64,000 nt of DNA, from contig JAHLKD010000030.1 of assembly GCA_025526935.1 (NCBI GenBank), positions 1 through 64,000 on the forward strand, given 5' to 3'. The stretch comes from Cladochytrium replicatum. Its lineage: Eukaryota; Chytridiomycota; Chytridiomycetes; Cladochytriales; Cladochytriaceae. Positions 49,028-59,146 of this stretch are shown piece after piece. The notes under the pieces are model-generated. The model was not told the origin of the DNA. It made no database searches and saw nothing but the letters and a program-made list of their open reading frames with translations. A program made the position numbers and the translations under genes. How positions within the stretch are numbered: position 1 is the first letter of the stretch; every line of letters begins with the position of its first letter.

Positions 49028-50392
49028 ATGTCGAGAAAAGCAGCGAACGATATGCGGAAGACGATCCAGGGAATGCTGCCGCGCGGAACCGGTTCGCGAT
49101 CCAGCGGCTCGGGCTCAAACAACTCTGGCGGCGGATTCGCAGGCGGTGGATTGATGGGCACGCTTCTCGGGATCGGAGTGGTGGGGTACCTCGGCTTCAA
49201 CTCATGCTTGTTCAACGGTCAGGACGCGCACATGCGATTGCAATTCCCGCAGACGTATTGAATATGTTTTTTTGGCCGGGGTTGAAAATAGTGCAAGGAG
49301 GACACAGGGCGGTCAAGTTTACTCGTGTTGGTGGTGTGAATGACAAGGTGTACGAGGAAGGAACGCATTTTTTGATCCCTTGGTTCGAGTACCCGATTCT
49401 GTACGATGTTCGCGCAAAGCCGAGGAACATTGCGTCGCTCACCGGAACCAAAGGTAATAGTGAGAAGAAATAAAACTGTTTTGGGGGCTGTTTTACTCAT
49501 TTTTACAATTTCTACTTTTCAGATTTGCAGATGGTGAACATCACTGTCCGTGTACTGTCGCGGCCATACGTCCCTGCTCTTCCTCAAATTTACCAGAATC
49601 TCGGGACGGACTATGATGAACGCGTTCTCCCATCGATTGTGAATGAGATTCTGAAGAGCGTGGTTGCACAGTTCAACGCCAACCAGCTCCTCGCTCAGCG
49701 GGAGAAGGTCGTAACTGGATTTTTTCATTGGCGGGGGTTGCCATTAACAAAATTCTTTTGCCGCTCGATTAGGTATCGAAGCTGATCAAGGATGATCTTG
49801 TAAGGAGGGCACAGCAGTTCAACATTGTGGTGGATGATGTGTCGATGACGCACCTCAACTTCAGCCCAGAGTTCATGGCCAGTGTCGAAGCCAAGCAGAT
49901 TGGTAATTTACACCCCCGAGAACTCAAAACACCAATTCAACCAAATTGACCCATTTTTTGTATAGCCCAGCAAGAAGCGCAGCAGGCTTCGTTTGTGGTT
50001 GACCGTGCGCGACAGGAGAAGCAGTCAGTCATTGTTCGTGCAGAGGGAGAAGCCAAGTCTGCCGAGTTGATCGGACAGGCAGTGAAGAGCAACCCTGGAT
50101 TCGTGCAGCTCCGAAGGATCGAAACTGCGCGTGAAATTGCAAGGATCGTGTCACAAGGGACAAATAAGGTGTACGTGGACGCAAGCACTCTGCTGCTCAA
50201 TGTGAACGAATCGTAAGTACCTGAAAGAAAATATGGCGTAATTGCTTCGTATATGCAGAATGTGGGGGGAATGAAGATGGGAGATGGCCAAGGGTTTTAG
50301 TTTTCCAATCCTTTTTGGGGCCGATTTTTGTTTGAAGAGAATTGTGTGCTTAAGGTTACTTGTTTTGCAGGGGCGAATCGGGAAAGAAGTGA
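49028..50392 (+). CDS. PHB2: Prohibitin-2
   Basis: Prohibitin-2 forms ring complexes with prohibitin-1 in the mitochondrial inner membrane and stabilises respiratory proteins. Six exons (49028-49217, 49292-49453, 49523-49707, 49773-49902, 49966-50212, 50371-50392) give 311 residues, the normal length. The N-terminus has a Gly/Ser-rich stretch and one membrane segment ([16 protein letters not shown]). The PHB domain follows with [44 protein letters not shown] and [12 protein letters not shown]. The coiled-coil tail has [20 protein letters not shown] and ends ESGESGKK. All introns are GT-AG; intron 5 is longest (158 bp). Intact. Confidence 0.96.
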
Positions 50393-50727
50393 AACATATA
50401 ATACACAATCTGGATGTATCAAACACCACACAACGATCACTTCTACCAGCGGAATCCCATCCCGGATTACAACAACTATTGCCAATAATATGGCCATCCA
50501 TATAAAATAACCAGATAAGATCTTCTGTGTCATTGAGCTGCGCCACTTTTACATCGAGGCTACGTGATCCAGGACGCGATGTTCCCTGATTATTGATAAA
50601 TAAAGCCGCGGATCACAGCAGAATCTCTCCACATTGGAACAGGGAAGACCCTTCGCTGTGATACACTTGGAAGGGCTTTGTGGAACACCTCACACTACCC
50701 CACCTCATCACATTTGCTCGGTTTACA
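50393..50727. other. Spacer between PHB2 and sulfate permease relic
   Basis: No gene seen. Confidence 0.5.
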
Positions 50728-51470
50728 ATGTCTGCTAACTTAAACGCCCTTTTGAATCTGCCTCATGTGCCGGTGGACAACACCGAAGAGAAGAACATCA
50801 CCACCTCTGCCTTCAAGGAAAGGGCTGTGCTGCGTCTCACGTTAAGAACTATTTTGTGTCCTTGTTCCCAGTCGCACAGTGAATTGGCCGCTACAACCTA
50901 AAGTGAGCCGTCGGTGACTTGGTAAGTCGCTGTTACTATTAATCACTTCGGACGGTGTTTCTTATAAATTCTTCGCGTTTGTAGATTGCCAGCTTTACTG
51001 TTGGTTTCCTCGTTGTTCCGAAGGCCTGGCCCAGGCTAAAATCGCCACTCTCCCTCCAGAATATACGGTACGTACACCGCCTTTGTCGGCTTGTTTGTGT
51101 ACGCCTGGTTTGCTACCGCAAAGGATGCCACCATCGGTCCCACCGCTGTGCTCTTGCTCATGACAAGCCAGCTCCTCGCATCAGCGAACAAGGAGGACAC
51201 CATCTGCAGGTTGGGTCGCGGCCATCATCATCGGCGCCATGTCCGAACTCATCTCGCCGTACTGGGTGTTTATCCGCTACTGGAACGTCTCCATCCTGGA
51301 CCTTTTGGTCGCGCACTCTCTGCGTCACCCTCCTCACCAGCGTCGAGAACAGCATCTACTCGCTGTCGGCATCTCTGCAGGATACCTTCTAATCCGCCAA
51401 GCCCGCCACAATCTTTTCATCTTCGGTCCCAGCCCCTCACCTTCCTCGGGCTCCGACCTCCTCCGCAGCC
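50728..51470 (+). pseudogene. Sulfate permease (SulP) pseudogene
   Basis: Pieces of a plasma-membrane sulfate transporter in order but in several frames. After an N-terminal stretch (ATG 50728) come KNYFVSLFPVAQ, IGRYNLK and AVGDL, separated by TGA codons at 50880-50882 and 50904-50906, both where the family has Trp. Then FTVGFLVVP, a 1-bp shift, GLAQAKIATLPPEY, another shift, and TAFVGLFVYAWFATAKDATIG. Soon after NKEDT the sequence jumps to a late part of the protein (SELISPYWVFIRYWNVSILD, then TLLTSVENSIY and LLIRQAR). The central transmembrane helices are therefore deleted. One intact-looking intron boundary (GTAAGT near 50921) remains. Confidence 0.82.
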
Positions 51471-51790
51471 AATGAGTTGAGAAAGTGTCCGGGTGGGTGG
51501 ACAGAATCTTATTGCTAGTAACATTGATAGAGAGGTTAGTTGTACTTGATAGAGATCACTGAAGTACTGTCAATGAGTTGAGAAAGCGTCCAGGTGGACA
51601 GAATCTAGCAACATTGATAGAGAGGTTATACTTGATAGAGATCAGTGAAGTACTGTCAATGAGTTGAGAAAGTGTCCGGGTGGACAGAATCCTATTGCTA
51701 GTAGTATTTGTAGAGAGGTTAGCTGTACCTTATAGAGATTACTGAAGTACCGTTGATAAGTTGAGAAAGTGTCTGGGTGGACAGAAACTG
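51471..51790. repeat. Minisatellite, about 3.4 copies of 86-101 bp
   Basis: Units begin AATGAGTTGAGAAAG at 51471, 51572 and 51658, with a partial unit from 51755. Lengths are 101, 86 and 97 bp, differing by small internal indels. It directly abuts the end of the sulfate permease relic. Confidence 0.9.
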
Positions 51791-51964
51791 GGAGACTGAG
51801 TGTCACTGTGTCTCGGTAGACAGTTTACCCTTGCTTATTATTATTTTCAGATTGAGTAGAAAACTATAGGTATAGTGTCAGGGAAGTATTTTAGCATACA
51901 TTCCTTTAACATTCCAACTAAGACGCCAGGCTAGTATCTTCCCACGACAAACATTACCAACACC

Positions 51965-52800
51965 ATGCCTCGAACTACATGGAAGCTAGCTTTGAAACAA
52001 TCCAAACTATCATCTGAAAGAGAATCAAGTGCAGAACCAGTGACTGCACTTGAAACATCTCTGGGATCAGGTTCTGAAGTGGAAGAAGCAGAAGTAGGCA
52101 GTGATGTCAAATCGACTGTTCCTTCAAACAAACCAGCGCGATGTGGTACCAAAGGGGATGCTGACTATTTACTCATCGACGGACTCTGTCCTGCTTCAGA
52201 CATACGACTTTGGTATCAAAAATTCAAAGCAAGCGGCTACAGCTACGACTCAGGGCACCTCATTAGCAACTGTCAAACAAATCGTGATGAATGCGGCCCA
52301 AGAGTTCTTCAAGGGTTGATCAACCGACACAACTCAGACAGCAAGCTAGTTCGTCAAGCCCTGAACGAAATTCACGATGAATGCAGTGGACGAACGGAGT
52401 TCATAACAGCAGCAAACGCCTATCGCATGGAGTGCTTGAAAAGAAGGAAACAACATTTCTGGACTTTTACAGGTGGCAGGGACACTAGTACGGCATTTAC
52501 AGAGGAATGCATGTCACTGCAAAGGTTGACAAGTTCCAAGCGACCATCAAACAAGCAGATGAGGACCGTGGAAGGACAAAACAGGTCCTCAAACAGTCAG
52601 AACGACTATTGAACATGACAAAAGATCTTGAAGAGATAATGAACGAGAGAAGGACAGGCATCACAGCAAAAGTGCGAGAGAAGGCTCTCATTGATGAATT
52701 GGGCAGGGCGGGTCCATTGATTCAGCACGGCGAGCATGAAGAGCTAGCAAGATTTAGGAAGATCATCGCTGCAATGGAAAGGGGGAACCATTAGGAAGAG
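51965..52800 (+). CDS. Unknown protein(s), possibly a broken gene
   Basis: Frame one (51965-52612, 215 residues, ATG) is Ser/Glu-rich and then contains a Cys-bearing middle part (CGTKGDADYLLIDGLCPAS). Frame two (open from about 52507 to 52794) reads as a charged coiled coil (KVDKFQATIKQADEDRGRTK, LLNMTKDLEEIMNERR). The overlap near 52500 looks like a frameshift in one original gene: frame one loses protein character where frame two gains it. No family recognised; a transposon-encoded protein is one possibility given the decayed surroundings. Confidence 0.35.
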
Positions 52801-52806
52801 CTTGCA

Positions 52807-53085
52807 GTGGCAGATCTTTCTCTAGGACAGTGCTATGTGGAGTGCAGAGGGGACTGTGATTCCTCTGAAGCGAAAGTTACTGGGCCAAATGGTAGACCTA
52901 TCTGTGGTATGTGGGAAGAGCCAGTGGCAAATTTGACAAGTCTCTGTGGAAATCCATTCCAACTTTTGTTTGTGTCCATTCCCCTCACACTACTTGCTTT
53001 ACTACACACTGAGCCAGACAAATTTCTGTCAGGTTATGCTTCTGGAGAAGAGGCAGTCCATTGGGCAAATACGGAAACTTTCTAG
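52807..53085 (+). CDS. Hypothetical protein fragment, 92 residues
   Basis: Directly follows the coiled-coil frame. It has a Cys-containing N-terminal part (CYVECRGDC) and a hydrophobic stretch (LLFVSIPLTLLALL) that could be a membrane segment. The in-frame start is not a clear ATG. Low support. Confidence 0.2.
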   Translation: MADLSLGQCYVECRGDCDSSEAKVTGPNGRPICGMWEEPVANLTSLCGNPFQLLFVSIPLTLLALLHTEPDKFLSGYASGEEAVHWANTETF

Positions 53086-53964
53086 ATCTAAATCATGGAG
53101 TGTAATGGTTCAGTGCAGGATACAATCAATGATGCAAATGGATGTATCTGGAACATGGTGGGTGATGATGGGTAGACAAAGAAGCACCAAAGCTGCTGAG
53201 GGACTAAACGACCCTCACTGTAGAGGTCCTTCTACATGACCTTGCACTTACAATGAGCCAACTCAATCAGCACAGGCCAGATGTGTATGCTGACCAAAAA
53301 GTGTGCTCTATGGAGTGAGGCAATAGAGGTCATTGATCATGTCTTCTGCTCACATGGGCAAAGCTTATTGGAGTGATATAAGGAGCGATGAACAAAACTA
53401 TCCCCTCAGAGAGCTAGAAAAGGCTGAAATTGATGCAATTCCTCAATCTGGAGTCCTATGAAGTGATTAAACATGCGGTAAAACCCCAGTAGTGGGATGG
53501 AGAATACTTCACAGCCATTAAGCTTGAAAGGTGTACTACATTGACTTAAAGATTTGAGGTGTCTGAAATGTTGACAAGGCATGCGAAGAGTCATGATCCG
53601 ATGATAATGTCTGTGACGAGTGGGAAGCTGAGTAAAATGTGCAATCACCTGAGGATTAAAGGAAACAAACTCTGTTTTATGTCCTTGGCAATGCCTTAAA
53701 TAAGGTTGGTTTGGGTACAAGCTCAAGTAATCATCAAGTCTCATCATTTGGCAATTCCTTTGCTTGGTATTTTCAGCCATTAGACAGCTCCATTCCTTGC
53801 CCCAGCCAGGCGACGTTTGGACGTTTGAAATTCTGCTAACCCAAAATTTTCCATTTTTCCATTGCCTTACAAAAAGACGATCAATCATCCTACTTAAATC
53901 ACTTCCATCCAACTTGAAACCCAGTATATTTCCAGTCTCAAACTGACCACCAGCCACAGAATCA

Positions 53965-54816
53965 ATGTCCTCCCTTGTTTATCTCGTATCTGGCGCCAAC
54001 CGTGGAATCGGTTTCGGTCTCATTGAAGCGCTTCTCAAACGCCCAAAAACTGTCGTTATCGCGGCCATTCGCGACGCCTCAAAACCATCACCAGCTCTCT
54101 CGGAGCTCCAGCTCGCATCCGGTTCTCGCCTGATCATTGTCAAAATCGAGTCTGCCTCCGAGAGCGACCCCTTTACCGCTGTAGAAGATCTTAACTCAAT
54201 CCATGGCATCGACCACATCGACGTCGTGATAGCCAACGCCGGGATAGCCGAGCAAGGAGGTCCGATCTCAAGCATCACCACCAAGTCATTGCGAGAACAC
54301 TGGGAAATCAACACGCTCGGTCCGCTCCTCTTGTTCCAAGCGACGTGGCCGCTCCTTCAGAAATCCAAGGAAAGGCACCCCAAGTTTATCGGGATTTCCA
54401 CGTTGCTGTCATCCGTTGGAATGGACCAATCGTTCCCCGCGACAGCATATGGATCCAGCAAGGCGGCGTTCAACTATATTGTGCGAAAAATTCAAATCGA
54501 CCACGGCACGAATGGACTCATTTCGTTCCCGATCCATCCAGGGTAAGCTGATTGAATAGTTGAAATGTTAGTACTTATAATGCATTCAAGATGGGTTGAG
54601 ACAGATATGGGTAACGAATACGCGAAATCTGCAGGCCTGGAAAGGGCTCCGCTTTCTCTCAAAGAATGTGTTGCCGGACTTCTTGACAGAGTATGTCACA
54701 CATGTTTTAGTTGGCAAAGCTCTTACCGACAGAGAAATGAATTTTAGATTGATAACGCCAGTCCAGAAACGTTTAAAAAGCTTATCACTTACAATAATGA
54801 GGTTATCGAGTGGTGA
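53965..54816 (+). CDS. Short-chain dehydrogenase/reductase
   Basis: An NAD(P)-dependent oxidoreductase, closest in pattern to sniffer/carbonyl-reductase-like SDRs. Exons 53965-54542, 54591-54690 and 54748-54816 (introns 48 and 57 bp) give 248 residues, the classical SDR length. The cofactor site GANRGIGFG is at residues 10-18; IANAG sits near 90; the catalytic Ser lies in STLLSS and the Tyr-Lys pair in YGSSK near 168. HPGWVETDMG after the splice is the usual substrate-loop start. The gene is intact; substrate unknown. The promoter must lie within or beyond a minus-strand frame that I do not accept as a gene. Confidence 0.9.
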
Positions 54817-54935
54817 TCCTTACCAATGGGGTTGTATTTGGGGGGTTTATATCAATCTGACTAATAGGTTTGAAATTTGCCCACTTTTTTGAACAACTAT
54901 CGTATGTCGATGTTTTCTTTCTCCATTTTTAAGCG

Positions 54936-56977
54936 ATGGATCAACAGATCATTTCTCATCCACCAACTCCGCTGCGCCATTACGGCCAGATGCCCCAAAG
55001 AACCATCCGCTTGTTGGTCCTACTGGTGGCAAGTGCTCTGCTGCTGCACGTTCTTGTCGCTTCCTTGGGACAGATTTATGGAGGAAAGCAGAGCCTACAG
55101 CGCAACAACAGGCATGCAGACGCACACGATCACAACGATCCGTCCAACCATCCACCTCTCCACCGCTCTGCATTCAGAGTAGGACCTTTGCCGTGGAGTG
55201 ATGGCCAGACTCCAATCGATGAATCATATGCTGGATACATTCGTATACGGTAACGCATGAAATTAGTGTGTGTTGGTGGTGCTCAATGTATAGACAGAGA
55301 TGCACCGGATGGATGGGGAGACTCTCAAACAGCTGGATCAGCAAATATATTTTTTCACTACTTCCCAGCTCAAAAGCCAGATTCTGAGACTCCACCTCTG
55401 ATCATATGGCTGCAAGGTGGCCCTGGATCGTCCTCCATGATAGGGTTGTACAACGAAATGGGTCCGTTCCGTGTCACAACAAAAATGACTCTGGAACGTA
55501 ACCTTGATAGCTGGATCGAGAAGTACGGAATGCTGTTTATTGATTCGCCGGCTGGTACTGGATTCAGCTATGTCGACAACCCCGAAGAGGCCCAGAGCGG
55601 GTACTCCCAGCATCTTGAACATGTGGAGTCGTTGGAAGGCGTAGACTGGTCGGTCCTTCAGAAAGTAGACTTTGAAATTGTATCTAGCGGGAGTACCGGC
55701 AGACCAGAGATCAGATGGAAACCTGGAAAACAAGAAAGTTTGAATGATCATGTCGGTGCTCCAAGTTCTGGTTGGAGCTGGACTCCAGAGTATGGTAGGG
55801 GAGGAGCTAAAGTTCAAGGAATGTGATGGTGATTATGTCTCCAATTTAGGGGATGGCTTCACGCAAAATCAAGCCGCAGTTAGCAGAGATATATGCCTGT
55901 TCCTCGAAGTATTCTATGGAAAGCTATTCCCTGAACTTCTTCAAAGTGATCTATACGTGGCTGGAGAATCTTACGGTGGGAAGTTCGTCCCGGCACTATC
56001 TGCGTACATAGATCGATACAACAAAGAGCCAGGCTTTCACTCTGATAACTCACCCAAATTTTTGATTCCGCTACAAGGCTTCATTATTGGTTCGTACGAA
56101 AAACACACATTGTCAAACTATTGTTGACACATGCACTATAGGCGATGGTCTTACAGACCCGTTCTCTCAGATCATGTACTACGCACCTCACGCTCTCGCT
56201 CTAGGTCTTGTGTCCGAATCCCAAGCACAACTCATCCGCCGAATCGCCACTCTCAGCATCGCGTACGGAAAGCAGAACCCGCCAGACTGGGATCGTGCCA
56301 CTGCTGCCCGGAATCTAGTCTTCGAGGTCCTTCGAAACGCCTCCGGGAACGTCAACCTCTACGACATGCGTAAGGGTAGTGTCTCGAACGACTGGTCAAA
56401 CATGGAAAAGTTCCTTCACGTGCCGCAGGTAGTCGCGTCGCTGAATGTGTTTTCTACGCCTATTGAGGACCAGGCTGCTGGGAAAGCATCTTTAAAAGCG
56501 AAACTGGCGTCTCCGATCGAGTTTTGGAAAGACCCGAGGGTTTACTTGCACATGTACGCCGATGTGATGAAGTCGACAGCGTTCTTGGTTTCGGATCTTC
56601 TGGACTTAAAACGCGCGGACTCTTTGAACCCTGATTCCTTTTTAAAAGTTGGAGAGCACGAACAAGAATGGAGGGTCGAGGCAGAGAATAGCGGAATGAA
56701 TAGCTGGAACAACTACAAAGTTTTGTTGTTCCAAGGCCAATTTGATTTCCGCGATGGGATATGGGGTTCCACGGAATGGATCGAAAAGCTCGACTGGTCG
56801 GGCCAAATTGGGTACAGAAGTGCACAACGCAAAATATGGAGCTTTGACGGTCATGTCGCTGGTTATGTAACAGAGCACCGAAACCTGAAGCGAGTGGAGT
56901 TGTTGCAAGCTGGGCATCTTGCGCCAATGGATCAAGGGGCAAGGGCGAAGTTTATGATCGAAAGCTTTGTTGGATAG
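54936..56977 (+). CDS. Serine carboxypeptidase (S10)
   Basis: A secretory-pathway peptidase removing C-terminal residues. Exons 54936-55249, 55298-55794, 55850-56089 and 56142-56977 give 628 residues. A hydrophobic segment at about residues 24-48 acts as signal or signal anchor. Family motifs: IIWLQGGPGSSSM, DSPAGTGFSYVD, the nucleophile Ser in GESYGG near 310, FIIGDGLTDP across a splice, the Asp in QGQFDFRDG near 551 and the His in AGHLAPMDQ near 606. Odd: about 60 unrelated residues follow FSYVD before the family resumes (about 55600-55794). An extra intron there is likely, though the frame stays open. The S10 assignment is firm; that part of the model is not. Confidence 0.88.
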
Positions 56978-57269
56978 AGAACTTCAACGAGCTCTTATTT
57001 GGAGTAACTCAAATGAATGTTTCACTGGTGGCAGATGTGTCTTTCCTCTTTCTGCTGGTATTGCGTTATTGATACTTCTAAACTCTAAACAAAGTCCTGA
57101 GAAAGACCTTGTCGACTCTGAATTCGAAATACGAAAAACATTTGCCTCGCCCCAGAACCATCATTTCTTCCTCGTCAGAACATGTTCCCGCTCCTCATCA
57201 TGCAAGAAAGTACCAAAAATCGTTATGCAAACTGAAACATATTCACTCACCCGAACTGTTACATTTCAT

Positions 57270-58916
57270 CTACGCCCTCCCCAGTCCACCAAGCAACCCA
57301 GCAAGTCCCTGCAACCTCCTTCTCAGCCCCACGAGTCCCTCGACAGTTCCACTTTCTCCTTCTCCCACGTTCTCAACCAACCTCCCCAAATCCTCGATCG
57401 ACGCCACCATCTCCCCGACAAGACACTGAAACACCGCCAGCATCACCGAAAGCTGTGCCTGGCTCGCTCCAAGCGTGCTTCCCGAGCTCTGTACTCCGTT
57501 CCTCGGCGGCGGCGGCGGTGGCGGCGGCACCACAACTTCGTCTCCAAACCTCGCTCCAGACTCCCTCACAAGCGATCTCAGCACCCCCGCCGCCCTCGTC
57601 GCCGCAACAACCTTGGTCGTATCCTCTCCCTCCTTAATCTTTGCCCTCCCAACCCTCGCAATGATCCTCCCGACCCCGCTCGCAAGTGCAAGTATTCCAA
57701 CCCGCGCAATCATCCTCACCCACTCGCTCGTCAGCCCCGGCCCGCCAAAATCGCCCTGTATATTCTTCCCTTCCCCTTTGCTCTCGAAGCAGAATGCGCG
57801 CCGTCCGAGGTCAAGTACGCGCGTGAGGGATGGCAAGACCGCATCCGCTTCCTCGTCGAGATCGTCGGACACTGATTTGCCTTTTTCTGGTATGGACTCG
57901 TCGGCTTTGGAAAGGCTATGCGTTGCGGTGCGGAGGATGCGGAAGAGATGGCGGACGAGCAGGTCGCGGTGGAGCATCTGTTTGAGGAGGACGAGCTGAC
58001 ACTGGCAGGTTGTTGTTTTCGTCGTCGCTGTCTTGGCCTTACTCGTCGTCGTCTTTTCGCGATTCTTTGGTGTGCCTGTATATGACAAAGCGTCTTCACT
58101 TTTGCTCTCTTGCCTCTCCAACTCGTATGATCCCATTTCGTCCTCACCATCACCGGGCCCGAACCACCCCTCGGACCCATAATCAAGCATCTCCATTCCA
58201 GAGTCCCTCCTCACACCTTCAACTTCCCTTCTGACCCCAGGAACCTGGAAAACGAAACCCCCATCGTCCCCGTGTTCTTCATCCCAATCCATATCCTCAA
58301 GCTCGTAGAACCCCGGTTCACGGAAATCGATCGATGGTGTGACCGACGTGCCACCGTACCTCGCCGCAGGGCTACTGAGTTTCTCAACAAGCAGGTACTA
58401 ATAGCAATCAACTATCAGATCGCAACATTGCAGAGTTTCTTGATTTCATTTTCTTACCTTTCGTCCGCGAAGCACAAGCGCAATTCCCGAAGTCGACACT
58501 GACACCTTCCGCGCTCGATACACACTCCTCTCTCCATCTTCATTCCTCCCTACCTCTGTCCGCACGAACTCTCTCAGGCAGCACCTTTTAAAAAGAAGCC
58601 CAAATCAAAAAATACACCGCAAAGTTGACTTATTCCATGCTTACGTCCTCAGCTTGTAAATCGTTGGCGGTGACAGGGCTCGATACGGCACCACTGCGCT
58701 CACAGCGTCCTGACCGCCGGTATCACCAAAGGCTTGCTGTGCGGTAATGGGTGGCGGCAGCGGTGCACGGATGAGCCGTTGACCGGCCCCACCTCCGCCG
58801 GCGCGGGCAGTGCCGCCTGGGTTGGCGGCGATGATGCGTGCGGGGTTGTCGGCCGTGTCATCGGTGGAGGAGGATCGGCGGATACGAGCTGCGTGGTGAG
58901 CTCCTTTGTTGCACAT
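57270..58916 (-). CDS. Unknown protein, 508 residues
   Basis: Exons 58916-58645, 58584-58458 and 58397-57270, two 60-bp introns, frame kept throughout. The start is Pro/Gly-rich with basic clusters. The segment around the first two junctions looks conserved in character (LREFVRTEVG, then RSVYRARKVSVSTSGIALVL, then RGRKYLLVEKL). An acidic region containing FREPGFYELEDMDWDEE follows. The C-terminal half is helical and Val/Leu/Arg-rich, with a run of eight prolines. No signal peptide or convincing membrane helix, and no domain I can name. The agreement of three splice sites with one frame supports a real gene. Confidence 0.55.
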
Positions 58917-59146
58917 TCAATCGATCTATGGATTAGATTCGGGGTCTACCCCAGAGTGTAAACGTTTCGTTGTTTGATTTGTGATCCGGGTTAAGACGGT
59001 CGTGATCCGAAAACTTTCGTGTTGTTGTTATTTTTTACAAAAGAATGTATATTTTTGTGCATTTGTAGCGACAATTCAAAGCAACCGAAATCAGCCATAC
59101 AAAGAGCTGTTGTTTGTTGTTTTTTTACATAGAAACCTTTCCAAAC

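Noticed and set aside
50880-50906. TGA read as tryptophan
   Set aside because: TGA ends the capping-protein, SDR, helicase and prohibitin genes here, so the permease TGAs are nonsense mutations.
53406-53957. 183-residue minus-strand frame
   Set aside because: Starts with GTG, has no recognised domain and would collide head-on with the SDR promoter.
56967-57999. Long plus-strand Pro/Arg-rich frames
   Set aside because: Antisense of the unknown 508-residue gene, and no splice or domain support.
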